The notes under the pieces were generated by a model, which worked only from the letters and a program-made list of their open reading frames with translations, was not told where the DNA came from and made no database searches. Source: Chara braunii (taxonomy: Eukaryota; Streptophyta; Charophyceae; Charales; Characeae). From it: a DNA stretch of 30,279 nucleotides. The stretch is from contig BFEA01000607.1 of assembly GCA_003427395.1 (NCBI GenBank), forward strand, positions 340,675 to 370,953. The letters run 5' to 3'. Made by a program: the position numbers and the translations under genes. Of this stretch, positions 8,230 to 18,195 are shown in pieces (position 1 is the first letter of the stretch; each line of letters opens with the position of its first letter).

Positions 8230-8960
8230 GCCTCGCCCTGCTGTGCAGAGGACAACACAAAGCAGCTATGCTCGCTGCTGCTCAGGCCGCCATGCCTGAC
8301 CCTGCCTTGAAGCCTTCTTGGTGCGGCGCAACCCCAACTGGGCCCTTACAGATGCAGCGCCTAACAAGGTGATGAAGATGGTGCCCAACATAGCCAGGTA
8401 GGTACCTCGCCACTCTCCTCCTCAGCTGTCTTCTTCCTCCTCCTCCTACCGGTAGAGCTCCACCATCGCCGAGGTGGGAGCTCCTGGTCTCCTTCCTCCT
8501 AGGAGCACTGACGTGCCCAGCACTCCTCCAGCCCGCGCTCCAAGCAGTGTGTCGCCAAACTTGCACACCGAAGAATGAGGAGGAGCACTTTGCTCCTCCT
8601 GGAGATATAGCGGCCTACTTGCGTCTTTGGCAGGTGACTTCTAGGCCACGTGGCCTCCAAGCAACCAGTACCTCCTCCCTTTCGGAGGAAAGCATCACTG
8701 CAGACTCTGATATTGCCTGTACAGGCCCTAGACTCAGACTGGTTGGACTGGTACCCGCCTAGACCTAGCCTACAACTACCGGGCCTCTAAAAATGCCAAC
8801 TTTTGTCTTCTCGGCCTCGAGTACCCAGCACATCTACTTCTACTTGGTGTGGTACCGGCTTACCTGCTACCTGAGTGTTTCCCGCTGCCCTAAGTGTCGC
8901 GGCCACAGGTAAGTACCTGCCCTACGGGCCTCCAAACAAGCAAGTAACCTTGCGAGCCAC
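8230..8960 (+). repeat. Degenerate repeats with AGGTAAGT/AGGTACCT-type words
   Basis: Two blocks align: 'caggtgacttctaggcc' (8631) followed by 'acgtggcctccaagcaacc', and 'caggtaagtacctgccc' (8906) followed by 'tacgggcctccaaacaagc'. The offset is about 275 bp. A third weak copy lies near 8750-8800. AGGTAAGT at 8907-8914 is a perfect plant 5' splice-site consensus, but no exon is recognisable. Probably tandem structure within an LTR or other repeat. Confidence 0.5.
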
Positions 8961-9304
8961 ACACACACTCAGGTCGACCAGCACTCAGACAGGCACACAG
9001 ACCATCAAACACGCACACACACACAGACTTGAAAACTCAGCAGAATGCGGGAACCTCAGCAAGGCATCCATTCCAGCGGCAGAACTCAGGAATTAGCAGT
9101 GTTCTCAGTCTGTGTTTTGGCGGGTCATTACACTTTCCCTTGCTCCCATGCCTTTATCTGGGCTACCTTCAAGACCTTAGCCTAGTTTCCTGCACTGCCT
9201 CTTACATTCACTTCGTGGTTTCAAACATTCCTATGTTTGCTCAGTGTTCTCTGATGCCTCCATTTGGTGAATTGCCATTCAGTAAAGCATATGCAAGGAA
9301 CTGA
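8961..9304. other. No recognisable feature
   Basis: A CA-rich stretch ('acacacacac', near 8960-9020) precedes sequence without coding, RNA or terminal motifs. Confidence 0.4.
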
Positions 9305-9505
9305 GGTCATAACCAGCACAGGAAAATCTTAGGTTCGTAGCCATTGGACATGCTAAAGTTTTGGGGTCGAAAATTGGTCCTAGAGCCTCTAGAGAGGAAA
9401 GAAAGGTCATAACCAGCACAGGAAAGTCAGGGTTGTAGCTTCTGGCCAAGCTGAAGTTCTGGGGGCAGGACAAAAGGAAGGAAAGAAAGAAAAATGCAAG
9501 GAAGA
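9305..9505 (+). repeat. 100-bp tandem duplication
   Basis: 'ggtcataaccagcacaggaaa' starts at 9305 and 9405. Downstream text is comparable (taggttcgtagcc.. and agggttgtagctt..) and ends in a purine-rich tract at 9466-9497. Confidence 0.85.
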
Positions 9506-10410
9506 TGAGCAATAGCGAACTTCAGCAATCAGACAGCATCATACACATGAAACCAGATAGTCGTGACCTCGAACCAAAAGTAGAATTGCATCACGAGTTT
9601 CACCAAATAAGCGCACACCAAAAGCTCATAATTGACAATGCTGGAATAGTCTCATCATCATCAATCGAAGAACCAATGTTGATATCCTATCTGGCACTCG
9701 GCGCCCAGACTACGAATGGCAGATCCTATCTAGCCTAGACTACAATGCCGCTGATGACGTCAACAGCTTCCCAAGTATGAGCAGACCTCGGCCAATGCCG
9801 CACGCGTCAAGCACCAGGTATGTCTCTCGTATCACTCACAACCTCGTTCCCCAACTCACAGATGCCACTTGCACCCAAGGACCACCATGCGCCCCATCCA
9901 GCATACAGCAGCGCAGCTCGGCTACGGCTGCCCGCTCCTTCCAGCTCGCCCGTGAGCGTGTGAGCCTGGCAAGCGATAGCGCAGCAGCGCTTCCGCACAA
10001 AGCAGCTAGTGCCCGAATGTCCAATGCGTGAGCGGGCCCTTCCCTATATCGAAGTGGCCTGCTGCTGCATCCTGTGTTGCGGTATTGGACCTCGGCACAG
10101 AAGCTTCCGGTAGGCCCAGGGAAGATGAGCCTCTGTCCAAACAAAACAGGCCCAGGGCCTCCGACAGTTACCCGTGCCCAACTGCTCACAGCCTGTGCTG
10201 GGTCCATCCTGCGTATCTTGCCCAGGGCCTGGAGCCAGGGCCTGGGCGCCTTCAACCAACTGGCGCTGCACAACTGCCTAAAATTCCCCAGTTGCGGGTT
10301 GACCCCAAATAGGCCTGTAGGCCTGGTCGGGCCTGCCTTCACTTAGGGCGGCCGACTATACTGAAAATGGGGCCCTGTAGGGGCGTATTGAGGCCTTGTG
10401 CCTCGCATTC
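9480..10410 (-). mobile_element. 3' LTR-like region of a gypsy element
   Basis: It lies immediately downstream, on the minus strand, of the chromodomain end at 10412-11000. A purine-rich GGAGGAGGGAATG (about 10410-10422 complement) is a plausible polypurine tract, after which an LTR would begin 'TGCGAGGC'. Parts of the region align with 19440-19700: 'gcaaggaa(g/a)atgag', 'aaaccagatag', 'aattg(a/t)caatg' and 'ggcgcc(c/t)'-containing blocks appear in the same order. I cannot fix the outer end. The plus-strand and minus-strand reading frames here (e.g. 9836-10342) have no family resemblance. Confidence 0.55.
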
Positions 10411-10411
10411 C

Positions 10412-11060
10412 CTCCTCCATACTTCACTAGTCCTCTGAGAAGTTCAAATTCGATAATCTGGTGCTTTCCCTTCTGCAGAGACTTTTCGTATTGGCTCACA
10501 ACCTGATGAGCGGTCTGCATCAATTCCTCCCTGGTAAACCATCGGTCCTCCTTTGGATCAGTGTGATGTCTGAACCAAACTCTATAGTGTAGCTTCGGTT
10601 TTGGAGGACGTCCTTTGCCTGTTGGTCTAGGAACTGGCATCTCCCTATGATCAACAATGTCGTCGATGTTGACCTCTCCATCCATGGTTGGGGGCAGCAT
10701 AGAGCGACGAGAGGGAAACTGATCAGTTTCTCCGAACAGTGCAAGCTTAGAAGCGTGAAAAGCAGGGTAAGTTCGTAAGTGACCAGGGATGGAATGGATC
10801 AATTTAAGGATCCATTTGGTTTGTAGGGCCTTGGTTTGAATGATCGGGTCTAAGATCCAAATCTGCCCTGTGCTTTTTTCATTGTGATAGACTCCCAACC
10901 TCTGGTATCTCTCTGTGACAGAGTTATTTTTCTCAAGAATTGCAGTGCTATACATCCCCTTTCGTTGAAGTCCTCTTGCCTGGTGCTTTTGATGGACCAG
11001 GATTTGCTTATTATGCAGTGAACCCTGTTTGTTGAGAAGCCAAACAACATTGTCACACAC
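10412..11060 (-). pseudogene. Ty3/gypsy chromovirus integrase end plus chromodomain-like tail
   Basis: A minus-strand open frame carries AILEKNNSVTERYQRLGVYH, then HLRTYPAFHASKLALF. The latter is the conserved 'HL(K/R)xxPxFHxSxL' block that closes the gypsy integrase C-terminal domain. It is followed by HYRVWFRHHTDPKEDRWFTREEL, which resembles the chromodomain-type tail of chromoviruses. The same pair of blocks ends the element at 24584-24985 (HLKTSSVFHAS; SEATWFTKKELLPTAP). Residues between the first two blocks seem shortened (the 'P-YYGP-F-VL' strand is missing), suggesting an internal deletion. Integrase core, RT and protease are absent because sequence upstream of about 11060 is unrelated. 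Confidence 0.78.
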
Positions 11061-11089
11061 ATCTGAACTCAGCGTTGTCAAGCGCATCG

Positions 11090-12480
11090 GTCCAGCGCAG
11101 GGTAGGACCTTCCCGACCGCCTCACGCAGGAGTTGGTCTACTCACGATACAGATGGAGCTTCTGCAAGCCACCCCGACCGAGTGCGCCAGCCATACCTCT
11201 CGCGAGTCCCTAGGACAGGATAGGGCCAACGCGAGGTACAAGTACCTTCACTTGCGGGAGCTGTCACCTCCCTTTGGTGGGCGTATCCCTGTTGAGCTAC
11301 CGGTCCGTTGTACGAAAGTTAATCAATTGCAATCGCAGAGGTGGACCAACCGAGGGCGTTTTCTCGTACGTTGTAGCATAGGGGGTACGCGAGGTCCCAC
11401 GCCTCTATCGGACCCGCACTCGAACCGACGCACTGGGGGGCTGAAGTTCCAAGCGCAATTCGTCGTCGGTCGACTAGGACGCAACCCATTCACCACGCGC
11501 TACACCACACTTAAAAATATAAAAAAATATACACACACACAAACACGGAACGACACAAACAAACAACACAACCAATCCTAGTCCCTTCAGTAGTCATCCG
11601 ATAACCTTCCAAACGCAGAAATCGGATAGGCGTCATGCGCTAGACTTTGTATAAAACCGCGCCGACGCAGGGCCTTCTCATATCGACTAGCAATGCATGA
11701 ATACGCAAGCAGTCGCAATGATGGCGTACTATGTAGTACTCATACTCATGTGGTCCTCATTAATCTCGAGGACCGCATTCGACACTCAAGTGTGGGCTAG
11801 CACGCACCTTGAGGGGTTATTCTCTTGATGCTAGACAACCGTAAAGTGCGGTTGAGAACCGCACCCTCTTCTGCATCCTGCGGAGAGTGGGTGGTACACA
11901 GGTTCATACGTGTGGTGGAAATCGTCTCTTATCGCCTTAGAGACCAACTCCATCATCCAGGGCCCGGAGAGAACTCAAGGGGTTTGGCTTTCATGGCTGC
12001 CACGGACTACAACGTCCAACTATAAAACTCTTAAAAAGCAAATAAAAGGGGATCGCCCTTTTCTCTCAACGCATAATTTGTTTAACCCTTGCGCAGGGTC
12101 CCAATAGACCGCGCGAACACTCAAGGTGTACGAATGTATATATATATGTATAAAAGGTTATAAATATGTGACGATCACTTCTCACAGTCACAGTGAGACT
12201 CCTCTCAGCCATATATATGTATGTGATCGCAGGCAGTCAAATCCAAAGTCCGAACCACAAACATACATGCATTCACATCAAATTCAAGCAAAAGTCCACA
12301 CACTAGACGGGGTCAACTTCAACCATTCTCTATACTCATACCCCGTGCGTTAGCCATGCAAGCCCCAACCTTTGTCCAACCTTCCAAATAAATACTTAGA
12401 ACCTTTGTTAAATGACCATTCAATAAAAGTTCGGGTGAAAACCTTAAACAATTAAAACCACCAGGGTTGAAGCCTTTATG
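11090..12480. other. Long non-coding tract, possible LTR of another element
   Basis: No protein family is recognisable. The sequence has features seen in LTRs: TATA-like TATAAAAGG near 12148 followed by TATAAATATG, and AATAAAAG near 12422. A CA-rich stretch lies at 11520-11580. CpG-containing GC-rich sequence at 11090-11500 differs from the AT-richer sequence after 11500. I could not align it with rRNA. Individual tRNA-like words (e.g. 'ggtagctcaacagg' on the minus strand) do not extend into tRNAs. Confidence 0.4.
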
Positions 12481-12536
12481 TTGGGTAACGAGAGTGGATT
12501 GGAGTTAAGTCGTAAACCGACGAATCGGCAACCGAC

Positions 12537-12555
12537 CTGTTATCAGTGATAACAG
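12537..12555. repeat. Perfect 8-bp inverted repeat, 3-nt loop
   Basis: CTGTTATC-AGT-GATAACAG is a perfect short hairpin. It lies upstream of two hairpin-rich repeat arrays and may be part of the same structured element. Confidence 0.85.
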
Positions 12556-12829
12556 AAGATGATCCTCGTGGGATCAAACTGAAACTAGTCCAAATCTTGA
12601 ATCGAATCGATGAAGAGGATATGTACCACAAGACAGGTCAATCCCCAAGCTAATTATTAGTGTATGGGGGATAAACCTCCATAACATATTCTCACTCAAA
12701 GCTAACTGCCAACTAAGTCTAGGTCAACCCCTAAGTCAGTGTCTAAAGAGAAGGTAGACCTGTGGTAGAATCTCACCCATGTAAAGTGGATTGCCAGAAT
12801 TGCCACCTGTGAAAATATAATTCATCTCC

Positions 12830-13570
12830 TCTAAACTAAGAAAATTTTGGCAGCGCTTTCCGTAGGAAAAGTACCTTTTCAGAATTTACATCAGCCCAAA
12901 TATGAAAACTAAGATAATCTCTATCTCTAGAAAGTCAAATTTTGTCTAACTTCCTGAATTAACAAAAGTTTGGGCAGCATCTCCTTTAGAAAAGCAGACT
13001 TCACAGATTTATACTAACTCAGATATGAACTCAAACATAAGACTTGAGTTCTATCAAGACAAAATTTAACTCACTCCTTAGATTTGTAGAAATTTCGACA
13101 GTGCTTCCCGTAGAGAAAGTAGCTTTCCAAAAGAATTAACAAAAGTTTGGGCAGCATCTCCTTTACAAAAGCAGACTTCCCAGATTAACTCAGATATGAA
13201 CTCAAACATAAGACTTGAGTTTTATCAAGACAAAATTTAACTAACTCCTTAGATTTGTAGAAATTTCGACAGTGCTTCCCGTAGAGAAAGTAGCTTTCCA
13301 AAATTTATACAAAGTTAAGTTCAAAATTTGAAAATAACTTTGGCTTCTCAAGGTCTAATTTTGTCTAACTCTCTGAATTAGCAAAAATTTGGGCAGCACT
13401 CTCTTTAGGAAAGGAGACTTTCCAGATTTTTACTAAGCCATATATAGAATTTCGACAAGCTGAACTTTGAAAAGTCAAAAATTGACTAATTCCTTCGTTT
13501 TGTAGAAATTTTGGCAGCGCTTCCCGTAGAGAAAGTAGCTTACCAAGATTTATACAAGACCAAGTATAAC
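12830..13570 (+). repeat. Tandem repeats with GGCAGC...TTCCC/TTTAG..GAAAG core
   Basis: A motif of the form aaa(a/t)ttt(t/c)gg(g)cagc followed by (c/t)t(t/c)cc(c/t)(g/t)tag(a/g)aaaag and a 'gactttccagatttatac' tail recurs about every 55-150 bp. A two-motif super-repeat of about 170-177 bp is almost identical at 12956-13132 and 13133-13302. Several copies contain their own short hairpin, e.g. TCTCCTTT/AAAAGCAGA at 12980-12998. I recall similar GGCAGC-type motifs in LTRs of plant gypsy elements, but that is memory, not evidence here. Confidence 0.88.
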
Positions 13571-14549
13571 AAATGATCCCAGAAAATGTGAGAATTGACT
13601 TAAACTGCCAGTACCTCCACTAATGTTGGGAAATTACGATGTTTTGTCAGTTCCCGAAGAAATCTGGGGTGGGACACAGGGTCGGCAATGTTCCATAAAT
13701 CTGAATTTTATAGTGTCGCGAGTGAAAGGAAAAAGGGAAAAAAAAAATGCTTTCTCTACTTCAATGATGTCGGGCAGGGTAGTCTAGGAGACCGTGCTCA
13801 CAATCTTCCTTCATAGAATGCACCTTACAGGTAAGGCGATCTTATTCTGAATGTTACTGTTTTCTAATTTTTCTTGGTCGTGTGTTTTTTATGAGTCTCT
13901 TGTCCGTGAATTGCTCAAGTTGTCCGTGATCTGCTCAAGCTATGTTTTGTCAGAGGATTGTAAGGCTCATCACACTGACACTTAGGGGAATGTATTCAAC
14001 CATTTTCATGGTTGGATCTATGTGCCCGTTTTTATCCTTTTCTATTCTCTTTTTGGAATCTAACAACGTGGCCATAGGGTTGAGATGCCCTCATTAAGGG
14101 CACACTCACACTACCACTTCCAAGAATGTATACAATTGCAATCACGACCAAAACTTTATTTCCTTTTTTTCTTCTTCTTCTTTTTTGAGGTTCACGACCG
14201 CAACTTTTTTTTTTTTGGTTCTTTCCGTGAGAGTACCAGAAAAAGAACGGAGTGGTACCCAGGCTCGGCAAACTCGAAGCGCAGTGAAAATCAGGGTCGG
14301 AAAAAACAGCCTCGGAGGTACTGGTGGTTTAAGTAAAAAAAAGTTAGCTCAGAAAATGCAGAAATGGAAACTAACTCCTATAGCTCTAGCAAGTGGCGAG
14401 CATCTAAAGCAACTACCTATCAACTGAAACTCAGACTAAGTAGTGATCTCACTCAGCCGCATGCAAAGCCAAACCGCAATGATAAGTACTCTCACTAACC
14501 CCAAGTGAACCTGGTCAAACAATAGTTCGTAGTCTGTCACTGATTTATC
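13571..14549. other. No gene; T/A-rich tracts
   Basis: Contains A8 near 13740, a T-rich tract at 14158-14188 and T10 near 14206. 'ttgtccgtga(a/t)(t/c)tgctcaag' is repeated at 13901 and 13920. No coding, RNA or terminal signature is seen. Confidence 0.45.
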
Positions 14550-15300
14550 CCTTATACCCAACTTACATAAGGCGTAAAGCTAGACCATCCAATCTTATGG
14601 AAACATGTCTAGCTCAGCCATTGAGTATGCATAGACACAGGGCACTCCAACTTTTCTCTTCATTAGGCATATGACTGGGCAGTCCACCCTAGTCGCGCTG
14701 AAGTGTTTAAAGTATCCAAGTTATATATAATTGTCTGCATTTATCTTTTAAGGTAACATATGACTGAACCGATAATCTTTCATCAAGGTTCAGTCTGCCC
14801 CTTCTTACCACAAGTTTATTCTTAATTCATACTCTCTTCAGTTGGTGATAAACTATAGTCAGACCATCCAATCTTATGGAAAATGTCTGACTAGCATGTT
14901 TATAAATAAAATAATATAGAAATATAAACAAGTTTATCCCTTTGGTTTCAGCATGTGAGTGACTCCAGACCAAACCTCCCAATCTTATGGGAACCTGTCC
15001 AGTCTTTTGCCCGAATTCCCCTCAGAATAAAACAAGGAGAGTCAGAGTCATCCAATCTTATGGAACATGCCTAACTCTCTTTAAAAAACCAATAAAACAT
15101 AAGAAAACCCAAACAAAGCAACCAAGCCATCCAATCTTATGGAAAAATGTTTGGTCTCTGAAAGTCAAACACAAGCAGCCCCTGCAAGTCAAAGCAACCA
15201 GACCACCCAATCTTATGGGAACCTGTCTGGTCCTTCAGACAATCAGAAATAAACATAGCACTGGGTCCTCTAAACTTATGGAGACTCTCCCATCCTTTGG
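14550..15300 (+). repeat. Family of hairpins with conserved AATCTTAT-like loop and covarying arms
   Basis: Copies share a core (C/T)CCAATCTTATGG(A/G), in which TCC/GGA or CCC/GGG can pair and leave the 8-nt loop AATCTTAT. The outer arms differ between copies yet remain complementary. They are AGCTAGAC/GTCTAGCT (14578-14614), TAGTCAGAC/GTCTGACTA (14856-14893), ACCAGAC/GTCTGGT (15197-15231), ACCAAGC/GTTTGGT (15121-15155, one G-U), and GAGAGT(c)AG/CT(a)ACTCTC (15037-15079, one mismatch). GACTGAACC/GGTTCAGTC (14762-14795) closes on an inner GAT/ATC stem with loop AATCTTTC. Weaker copies lie near 14550-14572, 14960-15004 and 15262-15292. No protein is encoded. The function is unknown. Confidence 0.85.
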
Positions 15301-16070
15301 TTGACCCAGTCAGATACAAGCAAGACAACCTTTCTCCCATCCTTCCCCCAGATACAACCCCTTCTTACAATCTGCTTTCAGTCAATACAACAAAGTTGAA
15401 ACTGAACTTGCACAATCATGCTTTTAGTTAAGTCTGGTTTGTGTCCTGAAAGTCAAACTTAAGTCAGAGTAGGGATGTAGGCAATATATTCAGTCAACCA
15501 TAACAAGAAGTACATATAGGGGTTATAACTGGGCTTATAGAGGGAAAGCGAATGATTATCTCATAGTTCCCTGCCTCCAGAACTCCTCCCGAGTTCCGGC
15601 AGAGCTCCCGCAATCGGTGGGCAGACTCCTCACAGAGTCTTGCTGCGGTCCTACGGGTTGCAATCCCGTCTACCGCCTTCCTCTCGTAACCAGGATTAGG
15701 CTTTGAGTAAGAAAGGCAAAAGGAGGGGTTTCAGACTCTCGAGATACAAGAGAGGGATTGATTCAACTCGCAGGAGAGGGCCTTGAAATCTTCCATCGCT
15801 CGAGGGGTCCGCAATGGCAGCCAAAGTGCTCAACAACCTGGTCAAAACTGAAGTCAAACCATCCCTGTTGACTCCCTAAACGATTCCCCCCCCCCTCCCC
15901 TTTCCGAAGAGCTCAACCACTCCTTGGTTCGCGATATGAAATGCTTCGGCTATACGGGAGTTTGCAAGCTGCTTCAACTGCCTTGTACGGATAGCGCACC
16001 GATCTCTGGTAAAAAAAAAAAACATCCCTTACGGCTGGCCTGCTGCTCGGTTCGTCCCTCCGTGTAGCAG
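15300..16070. other. Mostly unassigned; possible further diverged 26S rDNA
   Basis: Near 15680-15705 'ccttcctctcgtaaccaggatta' resembles the reverse complement of the conserved 26S stretch around GGTTCCTCTCGTACT. That is one short match only. C-runs occur at 15887-15899 and A13 near 16010. Otherwise nothing is recognised. Confidence 0.3.
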
Positions 16071-16560
16071 TGTGCTGACCCATAGGTAAGTCTACAACTC
16101 CTTACGATCGACCTCCCTGTGCGCACAGGTTGGTATGACGAGTGGTACTCCAGCCAATCAGCAGGCCTGTAACCCTGCGGCCGGGCTCAGGCTACTTCTC
16201 GGAACTGAGCAGCGTACTGGCCAGTGAGCAAGCTCTGCAATCTCACACTCGTTTCTTCATCGCTTCAACTGATATAAATGAGCAGTGCCTCGGTCCATAG
16301 GTAAGTCTGCATTTCTACGACTAGCCTCATGCCCTGCGCTTGTCAGACGAGCGAACTCAGAATGAAACTGCTGCTGAGGCATGAGCCGATCCACTGCCAG
16401 CCTTTTCCATTCCACTCTACAAATCTCACTCCGCACTGCCAACCTCGAAGGTAAGTACTCTCCCCTTTTTCACTTGTATGTGGCTTGGCACCGACGCTCA
16501 ATCCCTCTTCCTATCCCGCGTTGTCTTAACTCAGAGGTGAGTGTTGTCGTTCCGTGCCCT
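16071..16560 (+). repeat. Four 5'-splice-site-like words in irregular repeats
   Basis: AGGTAAGT occurs at 16084, 16299 and 16449, and AGGTGAGT at 16535. The first two share the longer context 'ccataggtaagtct'. Intervals are 215, 150 and 86 bp. They match plant donor consensus exactly, yet I cannot find acceptors that join the short frames into a plausible protein. They are either real exon ends of an unrecognised gene or repeat-unit words. Confidence 0.4.
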
Positions 16561-17595
16561 TCTCTTTCTCATACGAGCATGCCCCTGTACTACTGTGCCT
16601 ACTTTGGCTAAATGGGAACACCCCTTCTGCTACGATATGTTAAGATGCTCCCGATAGTCCCCCGCCACTGAGCTCTCCGCAAGTGTAACTCCGCGTGGGC
16701 TGATAAGTCCACTGTTGTTCGTTGGGTGGAATGGCGAGGACCCCACAGCAACAGCATCACGGATTACGCTCAAACCAGCAGAACTTTGATACAGAGCAAT
16801 GCTACGATTAGCAACTAACTAGCGAAGATGGGTGTCGTGATTATGAAGTTCGGTAACGACATTGCCGGGGGCTCTAACACTAGAACGTGTAAGGGTGGGG
16901 CTCTCACCAATCAACCACTATATTTATTTGTGAACGTGCAAGAGTGGACTGAATCTTTCCCTAGAACAGGGGGAGATACATTCAAACTCTTGACTCTCTT
17001 ATCCTCATGCAACTCGTTGCTTTCAATTCATTGAAACCACGCACTTTACTATCGAATTTGCCCCCCATGATAACCTCCGAACGCAACTCCCTTCGCCCGA
17101 ACATCTTTAAGAATCGGATGGCATGTTCTTTCCTCCTTCCATAGCCACCCTCTTGACACTCCTGCGCAATCCTATATCCTTCTGGCTTGTTCTACACTAA
17201 CTTACTGCTAAATCTAGACTCGGATTTAGTCTCGCCCACCTTCAAAAAACCAGTTCCAACCCTCAATTCACCCGATTCTATCAAGGATCGGGTGAGAACT
17301 CCCTTCTTTGCTCCACCATAGCTTCTCTCCCATCGCCTGTTTCGTTGCCTGCTTTCGAATGTCCGCGGCGCGAACCTGCATCCAGGTTCGCTTCTCCCCT
17401 CCTCCTTGATTAGCGCAACCCTGATGCTTTACGATTCACTGGACAAATTCTGCCTCCCGCCTTAGACCAAAAAAAACAAGCCGCCCCGCATCTAGCGTTT
17501 TGTTCTGCCCCACTGGCTCCTTCGGTGCCACGCAGTATTGCGCTAGGGCGATTACCAACGTCTCTGCCTGGATTACTCGAACGCCTTGGAGAGGG
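16561..17595. other. Unassigned; weak rRNA-like resemblance
   Basis: No gene is recognised. A stretch near 16630-16690 loosely resembles the reverse complement of a conserved 26S region ('gttaagatgctcccgatagtccccc'), consistent with a larger decayed rDNA copy. This is weak. Confidence 0.3.
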
Positions 17596-18195
17596 CTAAT
17601 CGTTTCATGGTTCGATAAGCCTCTCGCCTTCTTTCCCAGTTCAAAAGAAAATGTTACTTACCAGTTGGTACCACCAAGGTGCCCCCGCCTAAGTTCCAAC
17701 TGACGACTTGCCGCAGTGCCTCTGCAAATTTCCACAAGAGTTTCCCCTGGCCCGCCCTGCCTCAACAGAGTTGACCACCTTTCGGGTCCACAACGGCCAA
17801 CCCACACACGAACGACCCGAGTCAGGGCCGCGGGTCTATCGCAGAGCCTAAAGAACGGGCCCAGGTGAGGCGGGCCCCGATACAAATCTTGGTGGTAGTA
17901 GCAAATATTAAATAAGAACTTTGAAGACCGAAGGGGAGAAGGTTCCACAAGCCAACTGGGCGCTTCGGCACGGCTGTACGCCTCCTCACTGTGCCCCGAG
18001 TCAGTCCCTACCTCTTATGATGTTGTCGGGTATGCCTACTTAAGCCTCTCTGCGGCAGTTAGTGGTTGGCGGACGGCGCACTCGCCTAAGGTCCCAGCTG
18101 CTGAGGTTTCCTCCACGTCGTAGGTCAAATCACCCACTGGCTCGCATGTACGTGGAGCTCCTCATTCCATGTTTCAAGACGTCAAGGTAAAAGAA
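17596..18195 (-). pseudogene. Diverged 26S (LSU) rRNA pseudogene, rearranged
   Basis: The plus strand reads as reverse complement of eukaryotic 26S rRNA in collinear blocks. These are 'ggttcgataagcctctcgcc' (17610 region; from the conserved GGCGAAAGACTAATCGAACC), the block from 'ccacaagagtttcccctggc' to 'accacctttcgggtcc' (17730-17790; from the region ending GGACCCGAAAGATGGTGAAC), and 'tccatgtttcaagacg' (18166-18181; from CGTCTTGAAACACGGACCAAGG). By eye identity is around 65-80 percent with indels, far below working nuclear rDNA. The blocks correspond to about nucleotides 620-850 of 26S. An inverted rRNA segment interrupts them. It is not a functional rRNA. The frame 17658-17948 is incidental. 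Confidence 0.72.
17877..17952 (+). pseudogene. Inverted 26S rRNA segment (helices near nt 1050-1120)
   Basis: On the plus strand 'aatcttggtggtagtagcaa' continues through 'agaactttgaag.ccgaag.gg.gaaggttcca', a highly conserved eukaryotic 26S stretch. It is in the opposite orientation to its rRNA-derived neighbours and out of order relative to them. It is better preserved (about 90 percent) than they are. Confidence 0.85.

Noticed and set aside
9836-10342. 168-residue minus-strand frame
   Set aside because: It falls in LTR-like sequence downstream of a chromodomain tail, with overlapping open frames on both strands that share only GC-rich composition.
11075-11581. Possible rRNA or 168-residue protein
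   Set aside because: CpG-rich sequence suggested rRNA, but I could not match conserved rRNA blocks, and the frame has no recognisable domain.
14974-15300. CRISPR-like array (repeats spaced 67-78 bp)
   Set aside because: The conserved core is only about 12-16 bp, flanks are palindromic and variable by design, spacing varies, and the context is eukaryotic with retroelements and U6. No cas-like gene is present.
17658-17948. 96-residue minus-strand protein
   Set aside because: The region aligns with 26S rRNA blocks, so the frame is incidental.
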